Source of the DNA: CALKWS01 sp051020515
GTDB taxonomy: Bacteria > Actinomycetota > Actinomycetes > Actinomycetales > Beutenbergiaceae
Assembly: GCF_051020515.1 (NCBI RefSeq)
Contig: NZ_CP194857.1
Location: 2,418,001 to 2,482,000 of the forward strand
Reading direction: 5' to 3'
Length of the DNA stretch: 64,000 nt
Shown here: one piece after another, positions 39,349 to 47,154 of the stretch
Numbering within the stretch: the stretch's first letter is position 1
Layout of the letters: every line of letters starts with the position of its first letter
Position numbers and translations under genes: made by a program
Notes under the pieces: generated by a model
The model's database searches: none
The model's input: the letters and a program-made list of their open reading frames with translations, nothing else
What the model was told of the DNA's origin: nothing

Positions 39349-39543
39349 ATGGGTGACGACGACGCCAACGACGGCCGCGGTGTGCCCGGTGAGTGTCCGG
39401 GGCACCGGTTCGTGCTGGTCGGGTTACAGATCAGCCGGGCGGGGTCTGGGATGACCCATGAATGCGCCTACTGCGGGGCGGTGACGTACCGTGCACCCGG
39501 TTGGACCGGACGGCGGGAAACATCGCCCGGCTTGGACGGTTAA
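39349..39543 (+). CDS. Opposite-strand zinc-ribbon protein within head module
   Basis: A 64-residue plus-strand protein with GECPGHRFV and HECAYCGAVTYRAPG, giving one possible zinc site. TAAAAT at 39335-39340, 8 bp before the ATG, is a good -10 and there is no ribosome site, which suggests a leaderless transcript. Its TAA overlaps tail to tail the TAA of the minor head gene. As a lone plus-strand gene in a minus-strand operon it could be expressed in the lysogen. Confidence 0.7.
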   Translation: MGDDDANDGRGVPGECPGHRFVLVGLQISRAGSGMTHECAYCGAVTYRAPGWTGRRETSPGLDG

Positions 39544-40601
39544 GCCGCGGCCGGTGGCCGGGTGGGGACCATGCTGTCTCGCCATCCGTCAGTGGTGCGG
39601 CGCCTAGTCCATGCGTCCATGGGGTAGTCCCCGGCCTGCCAGGCGGCGTATCCGTTGTCGCCGAGGATGTCGCGCTGCTGGGACTCAGACAGGCCCGCGA
39701 ACCACGCTTCGGCGTCCGGGGTGGTGTCGGGTGGGTCGGGGATGCCTTCGAAGCCGAGTTCGGCCCACGTCTTCGTCTTGGGGACGCGGGCGCAGCGGCC
39801 TTGTTGGTGGTCGATCGGCCCCGGTTCCTCGATCGGGTGCAGGGTGCCGTGGTTGGCGATGCAGGATCGGCACGTCAGGGGGTCCAGGTGCGCCGTCCAC
39901 GTCCAACCGGCCAACACCTCCGCGTTAGCCTCGTCGGCCCACCGCTGGGCCGCCCTAGCGGCGTCGAGCAACTCTGTCCGTGCTATCACGAGAGCCCGGT
40001 TCGCGCCGCCAAGGAACTGGTCTTCCACGCCGCGCAACATCCGCCGTGCCGCTTGCCTCGGGTTCTCACCCACGGTGATCCCACGCAGCAGGAGTTCGCG
40101 GCGGACGGCGGCGGTGGCTTCCGGGCCCAGGGGCAAGGCGGTGGAGGTGATCTGACCGGTGGCGCGTTCAACCATGGCCGCGATCTGGGAGGCGTCTGCG
40201 CGGACCAGGGCGGCCCGTAGTTCGGTGCGACGGGTCCCGGTGAGTTGGGTGGCGATCATGTCCACCTCAGCCACAGTCGCGGCCTCCACCACTTGGGCCA
40301 GACGGCTGGTGACGGTGAATCCGGTCCGGGCGGCCAAGTCCTCCAACGCTTCACCCATCACGGCCAGGGCGGCTTGGGCGCGGTGGGAGCGGAGGACCTG
40401 GGTGCGGGTCACGCGGCCACCTTGTGCGGCCTGGGTGAGTTCCAGGGTCGCGGCGTCAACCTCGGCGGCGACGGCGTCCCAGGCGTTGGACCAGGACTCG
40501 ACGATGTCCCTGACCGCCTGGTCTTCCACGGTCTGCAGAAACGCGTTGAGTTCACGCTCGACGCGCAGGGTGCGGGCGTTAATCGCCACGGTCGGTCTCA
40601 T
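39540..40601 (-). CDS. MuF-like minor head protein
   Basis: A 353-residue protein. The helical N-terminal half is followed by the MuF-type domain: RALVIARTELLDAARAAQRWADE, HLDPLTCRSCIANHG (a CxxC pair) and DHQQGRCARVPKTKTW, then ILGDNGYAAWQAGDYP. It lies next to the portal as in SPP1 gp7-type organisation, overlapping the portal C-terminus by 23 bp. It takes part in DNA delivery or capsid assembly. Confidence 0.88.
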   Translation of the reverse strand: MRPTVAINARTLRVERELNAFLQTVEDQAVRDIVESWSNAWDAVAAEVDAATLELTQAAQGGRVTRTQVLRSHRAQAALAVMGEALEDLAARTGFTVTSRLAQVVEAATVAEVDMIATQLTGTRRTELRAALVRADASQIAAMVERATGQITSTALPLGPEATAAVRRELLLRGITVGENPRQAARRMLRGVEDQFLGGANRALVIARTELLDAARAAQRWADEANAEVLAGWTWTAHLDPLTCRSCIANHGTLHPIEEPGPIDHQQGRCARVPKTKTWAELGFEGIPDPPDTTPDAEAWFAGLSESQQRDILGDNGYAAWQAGDYPMDAWTRRRTTDGWRDSMVPTRPPAAA

Positions 40602-42121
40602 CACGCAACGTGATCGGCTGACCGGACACCTTGATGCCCGCCGGCAGGCCAGCGATACGCGCCGCGTCCTTCGGGTCCACTCCGGCGCGCCGGCCGATAC
40701 CGAACGCGTCCAACCGCTTCCTAACCTCGTCCGGATCGTCGCCGCGGACGGTGGCGGCGGGGTCGCGGCCCTGCCGGAACGCTTCCACCGCGGCCCTACC
40801 GATGCTGGCCTCCTGTTCGGCGATCTTGCCCAGGATGCGTTTGATGTCGTCGGGGTCCTCACCCAACGCCGGCAAGACCTCTTCAAGGGGGTAACCCAGG
40901 TCCACGCGCTGTTGGGCCGCTTCGAGTCGTTCGGTGTCGTCCATGGGGGCGGGGTCGGCCCACTCGGGGTACACGTCCGGCACACCAAGGAGGCCCATGA
41001 GGTCGGTGATGGCGTGGGTGTTGTCGTCGTGGAAGTCCCTGACGGCGTTGGTGCGACGGTTCGACAACAGCCGCAACGCGGCACCACTGGGGACGTTGCC
41101 GACCTCGGGCATGATGTCGGTGGGTGGGATGCCGGCGACGCGGCCGATCTTGGTGACGAACGCCTCCTGGACGGCGATCAACTTGGTGGCGTCCGGTGGG
41201 TCCAACTGGGTGAGTGGGCCGGGGCCGCGGATCCCGAGGACGGTTTGTTTCGTCGGGTCGTACTCGAGGCGGGTCTCTTCCGGTGTGCCCGTCCGGGGGT
41301 TGATCGTGACTTCCTGCTGGTAGTTCATCAGGGCCCGCAGCGGCCGCGCGAACGATTCACCACCCACGATCAGGTCAGCCACGGACTTGTTGAGCCCGTC
41401 CTGCAGTGGGATCACGTCGTGTAGCACCGACCGGCCGTGCCCGCCTTGGGTGGTGGGGCTGTTCGCCAGGTGCACCCACGGCACCCGGCCGCGGTCGTGT
41501 TCCAGCACCGGGCCGCCGTCGACGTTGCTCCGGTAGGGCCCCCACGCGTTTTCGTTGGTGGACCACTGCGGCGCGTGTGTTGTCGTCGTGGCGGACTTTG
41601 GCTTGGGTGACCCAACGCTCCACGGTCGCGTTGTAGTAGACGTTGACGCGGCCGTGATGGTCGGGGGTGACCCAGATCTTCGCGACCCACTCGAACTCGT
41701 CCGGGTCGTCCTCGGCGGCCTTGTAGGCGACTTGGGTGGCCTGGTGGTACCAGGGCCGCCACACGCCCCGTTTGTCGGGCCAGGCCAGGATGTACCCGTC
41801 ACCGGACCGGTGGGCTTCGCGGGCGGCGAGGTTGATTGCCCGCCGCACCTGCACGGCCTCGTCGACTTTCGCGGCCTGGACCACGTTCGTGCCGGCCCAC
41901 GCGTCGATGCGGATGAGGTCGGTGAAGGAGTGGATCACCGCTGGGCACATGTTCTCCCGGGCGTGTTCCAGGACCCACAGGTAGTCCTTCTTGAACGCCG
42001 GGCTGGCGAAGGGGTAGCGGTGGCGGCCTTCGTCGTAGTCGACGTACGTGGAGTATCCGGGGGCCCGTTTGGTGTGGTCTTTGATGGCGGTGATGACGTC
42101 GGCGATCGGCAACGGTGTCAC
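40579..42121 (-). CDS. Portal protein, one frameshift
   Basis: About 514 residues with a break near 41580 (repaired by one base between NTRA and PQWSTNENAWG). N-terminal half: GYSTYVDYDEGRHRYPFASP, FTDLIRIDAWAG; C-terminal half: SVLHDVIPLQDGLNKSVADL, VQEAFVTKIGRVAGIPPTDI and NVPSGAALRLLSNRR. These are hallmarks of SPP1 gp6/DUF1073-like portal proteins. It lies between terminase and MuF genes. Confidence 0.9.
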
Positions 42122-42135
42122 CGCCCTTCGGGTGC

Positions 42136-43602
42136 TTAGTGGAGTGTGGTGATACCGGTCGTGGCGCGACTGTTGTGGTCAATCTTGATGAGCAGTTGGT
42201 TGAGCGCCTGGGTCAGGGAATCGACCATGTCGTCGTGAGTGCCGTGGGGGAACTGGGCGGCTTCCTCGATCAGGTCACCAACCCAAGGGGCGAGTTCGGG
42301 GGAGGGCAGGTGCACGTTCCCGGCCTCCACCAGCGGGGACACTGCTTGGGCGCGGGCGACTTTGCCGCCTTCGGGGTTGATGGGGATCAGACCGTGCAGG
42401 GTGCCGGCCAGGGCGTCCATGACAGCGGGCCCGTTGGCCTTGTCCTCGACGTATTTAGCGACGGCTTGGGGCCACCTGGCGGACATCTCACGCATGCGCT
42501 GGGAGGTCTCGGTGAAGCCGAACCGGCCGCGGGTCTGGTCGAGGAGGTAGACGTTCGCGCCGCGCCGTAACCAGATCTGGCCGACGACGTAGTCGGAGGT
42601 TTTGGTGTCCTTGAACGCCAGGTCCCACGACTGGATGAGTTCGGTGTCGAGGTCGATGTTCGGGACTAGGCGCGTGCCGTTGGGTTGCTCGAGCCACATG
42701 GGGACGTCGTACCTTGCCCAGGCGGTGCGGTCGAACAGTCCACCCTCGTCAGGGGATGGCCGGCCTTGGTACAGGGCTGCCCAGGTTCGGGACCCTGATC
42801 GGGTTTTGATCGCGTCCCACTGCTCGGCCGTCCTACCCCGGGCGGAGTGCATGTACTCGCCGGGCTGGCGGCCTAGCGGGTCATTGTCGGTGTCGGCCTG
42901 GGCGGGGATGTTCAGGACCTGCCACAGGTGCCCGTCCTGCGCGGCCAGGAGACGGCCGATGAGGTCGTCGTGGTGCCACCTGGTGGCGATGACCACGACG
43001 GGTGCGCCGGGGGCTAGGCGGGTGGCGCCGACTTCGGTCCACCAGTCCCACGCGCGTTCCCGGTACGTGGGGGAGTCGGCTTGGGCGCGCGGTCCTTGAT
43101 CGGGTCGTCCACGATGAGGAGGTCCACGGCGCGGCCGGTGAGTGCGCCGCCGATGCCGACGGCGTACACGCCGCCTTCGTGGCCGGCGAGTTGCCATTCG
43201 TGTTGGGCGGCGAGGTCGTCGCGCACCTTGAGGCCGAGGTCGGGGCCGTGGGTGGTGATGTCGTCACGGATGGTGCGCCCCCACCTGCGGGCGACGCCGT
43301 GTTCGTAGGAGGCGATGGCGACACGCAGGTCAGGGTTGCGGGTCAGTGCCCACAGGGGGAAGCGGCGGGAGGCGCGTTGGGACTTGCCTTCCTGGGGTGG
43401 CATGGACAGGGCGAGGCGCCCGTCGGGGGTGTTGAAAAGGTCGACGAGGGCGGAGTCGATGAGGTCGAGGGCGGGGGTCGCGACGGTGGTGGGGTCGAGG
43501 TGTTTGGCGAGGGCGCCGGGGGTGGGCCAGCGCGGTGGGGGTGGGGGTTCGAACTGGCGGGCGGCGTACTCGGCCCAATCGGTGGGCGCGGGTGGTGGTC
43601 AT
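42136..43602 (-). CDS. Terminase large subunit, two frameshifts
   Basis: About 489 residues. ATPase half: the P-loop-like MPPQEGKSQRASRRFPLWAL, RVAIASYEHGVARRWGR, Walker B DLLIVDDPIKDRA and the coupling motif VIATRWHHDDLIGRLL. Nuclease half: LIQSWDLAFKDTKTSDYVVG (first acidic residue), YVEDKANGPAVMDAL and FPHGTHDDMVDSLTQALNQL. Breaks lie near 43085 and near 43580; the latter leaves the first residues (DWAEYAARQFEPPPPPRWPT) out of frame with the most likely ATG at 43602. It cuts and pumps DNA during packaging. Confidence 0.9.
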
Positions 43603-43612
43603 CCTCTCCACC

Positions 43613-43750
43613 TCACTCCTGGCGGACCGTGATGCCCTCCTTCGTGCCGATCGCTACGCCGTGGCCGCAATAGACGACGTCGTCGACCATCTGGCCGGCC
43701 ATCACGCCACCGAGCGTACACTCGTGAACACCCTCGTCGTGGTCGCTCAT
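43613..43750 (-). CDS. Small phage protein upstream of terminase
   Basis: A 45-residue protein (MSDHDEGVHECTLGGVMAGQ ...) with two cysteines and an acidic start, preceded by a GAGAGG site. The same frame is open upstream but without a ribosome site. Function unknown. Confidence 0.5.
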   Translation of the reverse strand: MSDHDEGVHECTLGGVMAGQMVDDVVYCGHGVAIGTKEGITVRQE

Positions 43751-43828
43751 GTCGCGATCCTCTCGCGTCCGGGCACGCCCGTATGCAGAAAGCGTGACAC
43801 TACGAAGCATATACCACACCAGCCACAC

Positions 43829-44742
43829 TCACCCCACCTCCCGCACATTGCGTGTGTCGCTAACGCGGCGGGTAGCCAGGGCTGCGAGGTCCCCGACGTG
43901 GTACATCGACCTGCCCCGCTCGTCCCGCCGTCGTTCGATCATGTGGCCGCGCTCCTTCCACTTGCGCCACGTTGGTTTGGGGACGTCGGGGAAGATGAGC
44001 CAGGCGTCCTCGAGGGTGACGTACTGCTCGGGCTTGACCTCCGGGAGGGCTTGGAGGGTGGTGCGGTTGACGGTCATCCACCACGACCGGTCACCCCAGG
44101 TGATGCCGCACCCAGTGCACCGGTGCATGTCCGACAGGCCGGTGGGCAGGGGTTGGAAGTCCCGGTCGGCCCAGTCCCGGACCACGGTGGCGCCGCAATG
44201 CACGCAGGGCCCGTTCTGGCGCTGCGGGAGCAGGTGGGCGATCCTCCTGGCGGCGTGCCTGAGTTGGCGCATGGCGGGCCGGTAGGCGGCCCACTGCGCG
44301 GCCTGGGGGTTGTGCGCGGCCCACAGGGTGCGCGCTTTGAGGTGGTCCAGGACGGCCGCGTTGGCGGTGCCACCGGTGCGCTGCGCCCAGGAGCCGGCCC
44401 ACTCCCACAGCGCTTCGAGGACGTCGGCGGGGTGGGTGATGCCGTCCTTTGGGCCGTCGCCGGCGCCTTCGGTGCGGTCCCGGTCGTACCGGATGGCGGG
44501 GACGAGGGAGCGGGGTTGGTGTTGCCAGTGGCCGAGGGCGTCGGCGATGTCGTCCAGTACGCGGTGTTCGTGGCGTAGGCACGGTGGGCAGATGGGCAGA
44601 TGAGGTTGGCGTCCCCGGTGGGGTGTGCGCCTTTTTTGGGGTGGTCGGTGATGACACAGGTGGGTGTGGTCTCTTCGCATTCGGTGCAGTGCCAGACGTC
44701 ATCGTTGGCTTGTAGCCAGAAGTGGCGGTGGTGGGTGTTCAA
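43829..44742 (-). CDS. Zinc-finger/helix-turn-helix phage protein, one frameshift
   Basis: About 304 residues starting with a TTG at 44742 that has a strong GGAGG site and overlaps the upstream stop (TTGA). N-terminal cysteines (WHCTECEETTP, LICP then ICPPCLRHEHR after one base is added near 44590), a second zinc pair further on (CVHCGATVV, HRCTGCGITWG), and a C-terminal winged-helix-like part (VTLEDAWLIFPDVPKPTWRK ... MYHVGDLAALA). Likely a DNA-binding protein; its role in packaging or late gene control is unknown. Confidence 0.65.
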
Positions 44743-45008
44743 CGGTCCTCCTGGGGGTTGGTGAAGATGGGGCCAGGCACGACGACGGCGTACTCGGCCT
44801 CCCACCCGGCTACAGAATGAGAGTCGCCCTCGCCGAAGACGGAGGTGGAGATGTAGCCAGTGGGGCGGGCGGGCCGTGTTCTCACGACGTGGTAGACGGT
44901 GGGGGGCAGGCCGGCGGCGTCTGCGATCCGTTCGGCGGCGGGGTCGAGTTCGGGGACGGTAGGGGCTGTGGCGAAGAACTGGGCGAGAGTTGGGGGTTGA
45001 TCAGTCAC
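44739..45008 (-). CDS. Hypothetical phage protein (89 aa)
   Basis: Starts MTDQPPTLAQFFATAPTVPE, with a central PTVYHVVRTRPARPTGYIST segment. It overlaps both neighbours by 4 bp (GTGA and TTGA), so it is part of the same translation chain. No family recognised. Confidence 0.65.
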   Translation of the reverse strand: MTDQPPTLAQFFATAPTVPELDPAAERIADAAGLPPTVYHVVRTRPARPTGYISTSVFGEGDSHSVAGWEAEYAVVVPGPIFTNPQEDR

Positions 45009-45319
45009 TGGTACTCCTGGTGTAGGTGCTGGACGAGGTCGCCGTCAGGCACGACGTGGCCGTGGCGGCAGGTGAGGGTGCCGTCCGGGTGTGCGGTGAA
45101 GTGCGCGGCGGCACGGGCTTGGCGTTGCATTTCGGCCCGGAGTTGCTTCCTGACGTAGGCCATGGCGTCCTGCCAGGTGCGGTGAGGCTTCAACATCCGC
45201 TCCGGGTGCGGGTTCGGTGCGATCCGCACTGGCGGGCTCATGGTGACCCAGCACGAATTCCCCCCGAACCGTGCGGCCGCGACGAAGCGTCGAATCTGCC
45301 ACTTGCGCTGCGTGCTCAC
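45005..45319 (-). CDS. Hypothetical phage protein (104 aa)
   Basis: A basic protein, MSTQRKWQIRRFVAAARFGG..., with a late CRHGHVV stretch that could bind metal with a neighbouring histidine cluster. GTG start overlaps the preceding stop. No family recognised. Confidence 0.65.
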   Translation of the reverse strand: MSTQRKWQIRRFVAAARFGGNSCWVTMSPPVRIAPNPHPERMLKPHRTWQDAMAYVRKQLRAEMQRQARAAAHFTAHPDGTLTCRHGHVVPDGDLVQHLHQEYQ

Positions 45320-45918
45320 TGGCCCTCACCCCCCGCCAGCAACCGCAACTGTTCGGGCACGACCTGCGGCACCAAGGCCCACTGCTCCGCCGACAGGCCC
45401 AGGGCTTCGAGGATCGCCCGGACAGCCCCGGCAACGAGGGCCCCTTGGGTCTCAGCCAACCTGACTTGCCGTTCGGCCACACCCGCCTTCAACGCCGCCG
45501 TGGCGTACTGCGCGAGACGGTCCTGCGCCGCGTAGAGCATCACGTATGCCACGTTCGGCTTCGCCTCGGCGGTGGTGCCGTAATCATCACCGCCGGACTT
45601 CTCCCGGGTGATGCCCCACGTCAGGCTGCTGGGATCCTCGACGGCCAGGGCACGGACCTGCTCACGCCAATACTCGACTTCACCGGCGGTCCAGTGCACC
45701 AGGTCCAGGAGCGCCTGGGCGGGGTCCACGTCGCGGGGGGCGCCGAACAACGCCACCGCCCGGGCGGCGGCCTCCTGCTGGCGCCTACGGGCGGCTGCCG
45801 CCTTCACCTGGGGTGCGGACCCGCCGTGCATGCGGCAGGTCGTGGCGCCCAGGATCGCCGCGCTGCGGCACCGTTGCCCGGTTCGTGTCTTCGCGGTGCA
45901 TTGGCGGTCCTCACGCAT
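45316..45918 (-). CDS. Putative terminase small subunit (HGGxG-type)
   Basis: A 200-residue protein. The N-terminus CTAKTRTGQRCRSAAILGAT..CRMHGGSAPQVK is a small zinc-type motif with the HGG triplet seen in actinophage proteins encoded just before the large terminase. A helical body (YVMLYAAQDRLAQYATAALK, VRLAETQGALVAGAVRAIL) could form the oligomeric ring. Four genes lie between it and terminase large, so the call is not certain. Confidence 0.6.
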   Translation of the reverse strand: MREDRQCTAKTRTGQRCRSAAILGATTCRMHGGSAPQVKAAAARRRQQEAAARAVALFGAPRDVDPAQALLDLVHWTAGEVEYWREQVRALAVEDPSSLTWGITREKSGGDDYGTTAEAKPNVAYVMLYAAQDRLAQYATAALKAGVAERQVRLAETQGALVAGAVRAILEALGLSAEQWALVPQVVPEQLRLLAGGEGQ

Positions 45919-46018
45919 GGGGTGCCGCCTGGGCGGGTGGTTGCATGAGGTCTGGGTGGTGCAGGTGTGCCCGGTCGCGTCGGTGCTGTCTGGGTTGGGA
46001 GGCTGACGGGCGGGTCAT
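45911..46018 (-). CDS. Possible 35-residue Arg/His-rich protein
   Basis: ATG at 46018 overlaps the RuvC-like gene stop (ATGA) and the frame ends inside the next gene start. Composition is dominated by Arg, His, Gln and Pro. The exact overlap supports translation; the sequence itself does not. Confidence 0.35.
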   Translation of the reverse strand: MTRPSASQPRQHRRDRAHLHHPDLMQPPAQAAPHA

Positions 46019-46506
46019 GCTGCTGGCTCCTGTTCGAGGGTGTCGGCGGCGTAGACGGCTAGGGCGTATGCCTGCCAGATGTCGGCGCGGAAGCCGTGGA
46101 ACCATCCCGGGTCTGTCTTGGTGCCTTTGCCGTGGTTGGGGGCGCCTGGGGCGAATCTGTCGACGAGGGCTTGGCGGATGTTGGAGTCTTTGGCGCGGGC
46201 GGTGTGGCAGTGGTGGAGTTTGACCGGGTGGCGCTTGATGAGGGCGGCGTGAACGTCCCATTGGCGGATCATCTGGTGGAAGCGGCCGATCCACACGCAG
46301 GTCTCGAAAACGTCTGCGCCGACGGCCATGCCGTAAGAGGCGACCATCTCGATGACGGCTTGGTCGAAGTTGAGTGCCCCGAGGCCGATCTCGGCCAGGA
46401 GGTCGGGGTTGGTGCTCTTGTCGAATTCCAAGGGCCGGCGGGTGGTGGTGTCGATGACGACCCATCCGGATTCGGTATTGCCGGGGTCTATTGCTAATAG
46501 GCGCAT
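46015..46506 (-). CDS. RuvC-like resolvase/RNase H-fold nuclease
   Basis: A 163-residue protein with the RNase H-fold pattern: MRLLAIDPGNTESGWVVID (first Asp), FDQAVIEMVASYGMA (Glu), and a late acidic/aliphatic helix DIWQAYALAVYAADTLE. Small phage RuvC-like enzymes cut branched DNA before packaging. It lies near the terminase genes and the primase. Confidence 0.8.
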   Translation of the reverse strand: MRLLAIDPGNTESGWVVIDTTTRRPLEFDKSTNPDLLAEIGLGALNFDQAVIEMVASYGMAVGADVFETCVWIGRFHQMIRQWDVHAALIKRHPVKLHHCHTARAKDSNIRQALVDRFAPGAPNHGKGTKTDPGWFHGFRADIWQAYALAVYAADTLEQEPAA

Positions 46507-46522
46507 TACGTGTGTCCTTTCT

Positions 46523-46939
46523 CTAGTAGGGCGGTTTGGTGTTGTGGGGTATTGGTTTTGGTTTGGGCCGGGTGATGGGAATGGGTGGTGCGAGGAACGG
46601 CTTATTGCACTTGTGTTCGGGGATAACAATGCATTCGGGGCCTGGGGGTGGGTGGAGTTTGCTTATGGGGCCGGTGGGGGTGCCTCGGGGTGTGATTTCG
46701 AAGTGGCCGGGGGTGTGGTGGAGTTGGTAGGTCCAGCGGCCGAGGAGGAGGGCGGCTTGTTCGAGGGCGTGTGTGAGGGGTGTGGGGTCGAGGCGGGTCA
46801 TGGTGTTGTTGAGGCCGTAGAGGGTCCACGTGCGGCAGTTGGGGCAGCGGTCGGGGTGGAAGGTGCCGTTGGCGTAACGCAGGGGTGCGCCGAGTTTGCG
46901 TTCGATGTTCTTCTGGACGTGGGCGGGTATGCGGGTCAT
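46523..46939 (-). CDS. Zinc-ribbon phage protein
   Basis: A 138-residue protein with a CPNCRTWTLYG knuckle near the N-terminus, a later PECIVIPEHKC pair and a proline-rich tail. It overlaps the preceding frame (ATGA at 46936-46939). Function unknown; similar ribbons precede RuvC-like genes in actinophages. Confidence 0.65.
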   Translation of the reverse strand: MTRIPAHVQKNIERKLGAPLRYANGTFHPDRCPNCRTWTLYGLNNTMTRLDPTPLTHALEQAALLLGRWTYQLHHTPGHFEITPRGTPTGPISKLHPPPGPECIVIPEHKCNKPFLAPPIPITRPKPKPIPHNTKPPY

Positions 46940-47154
46940 GGGGTGCCTGCCGGTGCGTGACGCATGTGACGCTGGTTCTGTATGGAGCCGATAGCGCGCG
47001 CGTTAAGGGGTATGTCGAGAAGTTGTGTCACTTGCGTCACGCTGTGCGGCGCTATCGGCTGTGACCTGCGGTAATACCGGTGACACATGTGCGGTGTGGA
47101 TGCGTCACGAAGCGTCACTTTTTGGGGGGTATGCGTCACGATTTGGGGGTTCAT
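46936..47154 (-). CDS. Possible 72-residue protein overlapping a repeat-rich region
   Basis: A frame with ATGA overlaps at both ends (47151-47154 and 46936-46939), which argues for translation. The same DNA is filled with GCGTCAC heptamers and an inverted repeat, and the protein (MNPQIVTHTPQKVTLRDAST ...) looks shaped by those repeats. It may be a real small protein, or the DNA may mainly be a cis element. Confidence 0.4.
   Translation of the reverse strand: MNPQIVTHTPQKVTLRDASTPHMCHRYYRRSQPIAPHSVTQVTQLLDIPLNARAIGSIQNQRHMRHAPAGTP
46957..47139. repeat. Repeat array: six GCGTCAC/GTGACGC heptamers plus a 12-bp inverted repeat
   Basis: Perfect heptamers at 46957, 46966 (GTGACGC), 47034, 47102, 47112 and 47133 (GCGTCAC). 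AGCCGATAGCGC at 46986-46997 is matched by GCGCTATCGGCT at 47049-47060, a perfect inverted repeat spanning 51 bp. The array is next to the prim-pol/helicase gene, a typical place for a phage replication origin with initiator-binding iterons. No protein binding is shown. Confidence 0.6.

Noticed and set aside
38899..39543. A 214-residue plus-strand protein opposite the scaffold gene
   Set aside because: Only the last 64 codons, after the -10 at 39335 and ATG at 39349, look coding; the rest is the shadow of the scaffold gene.
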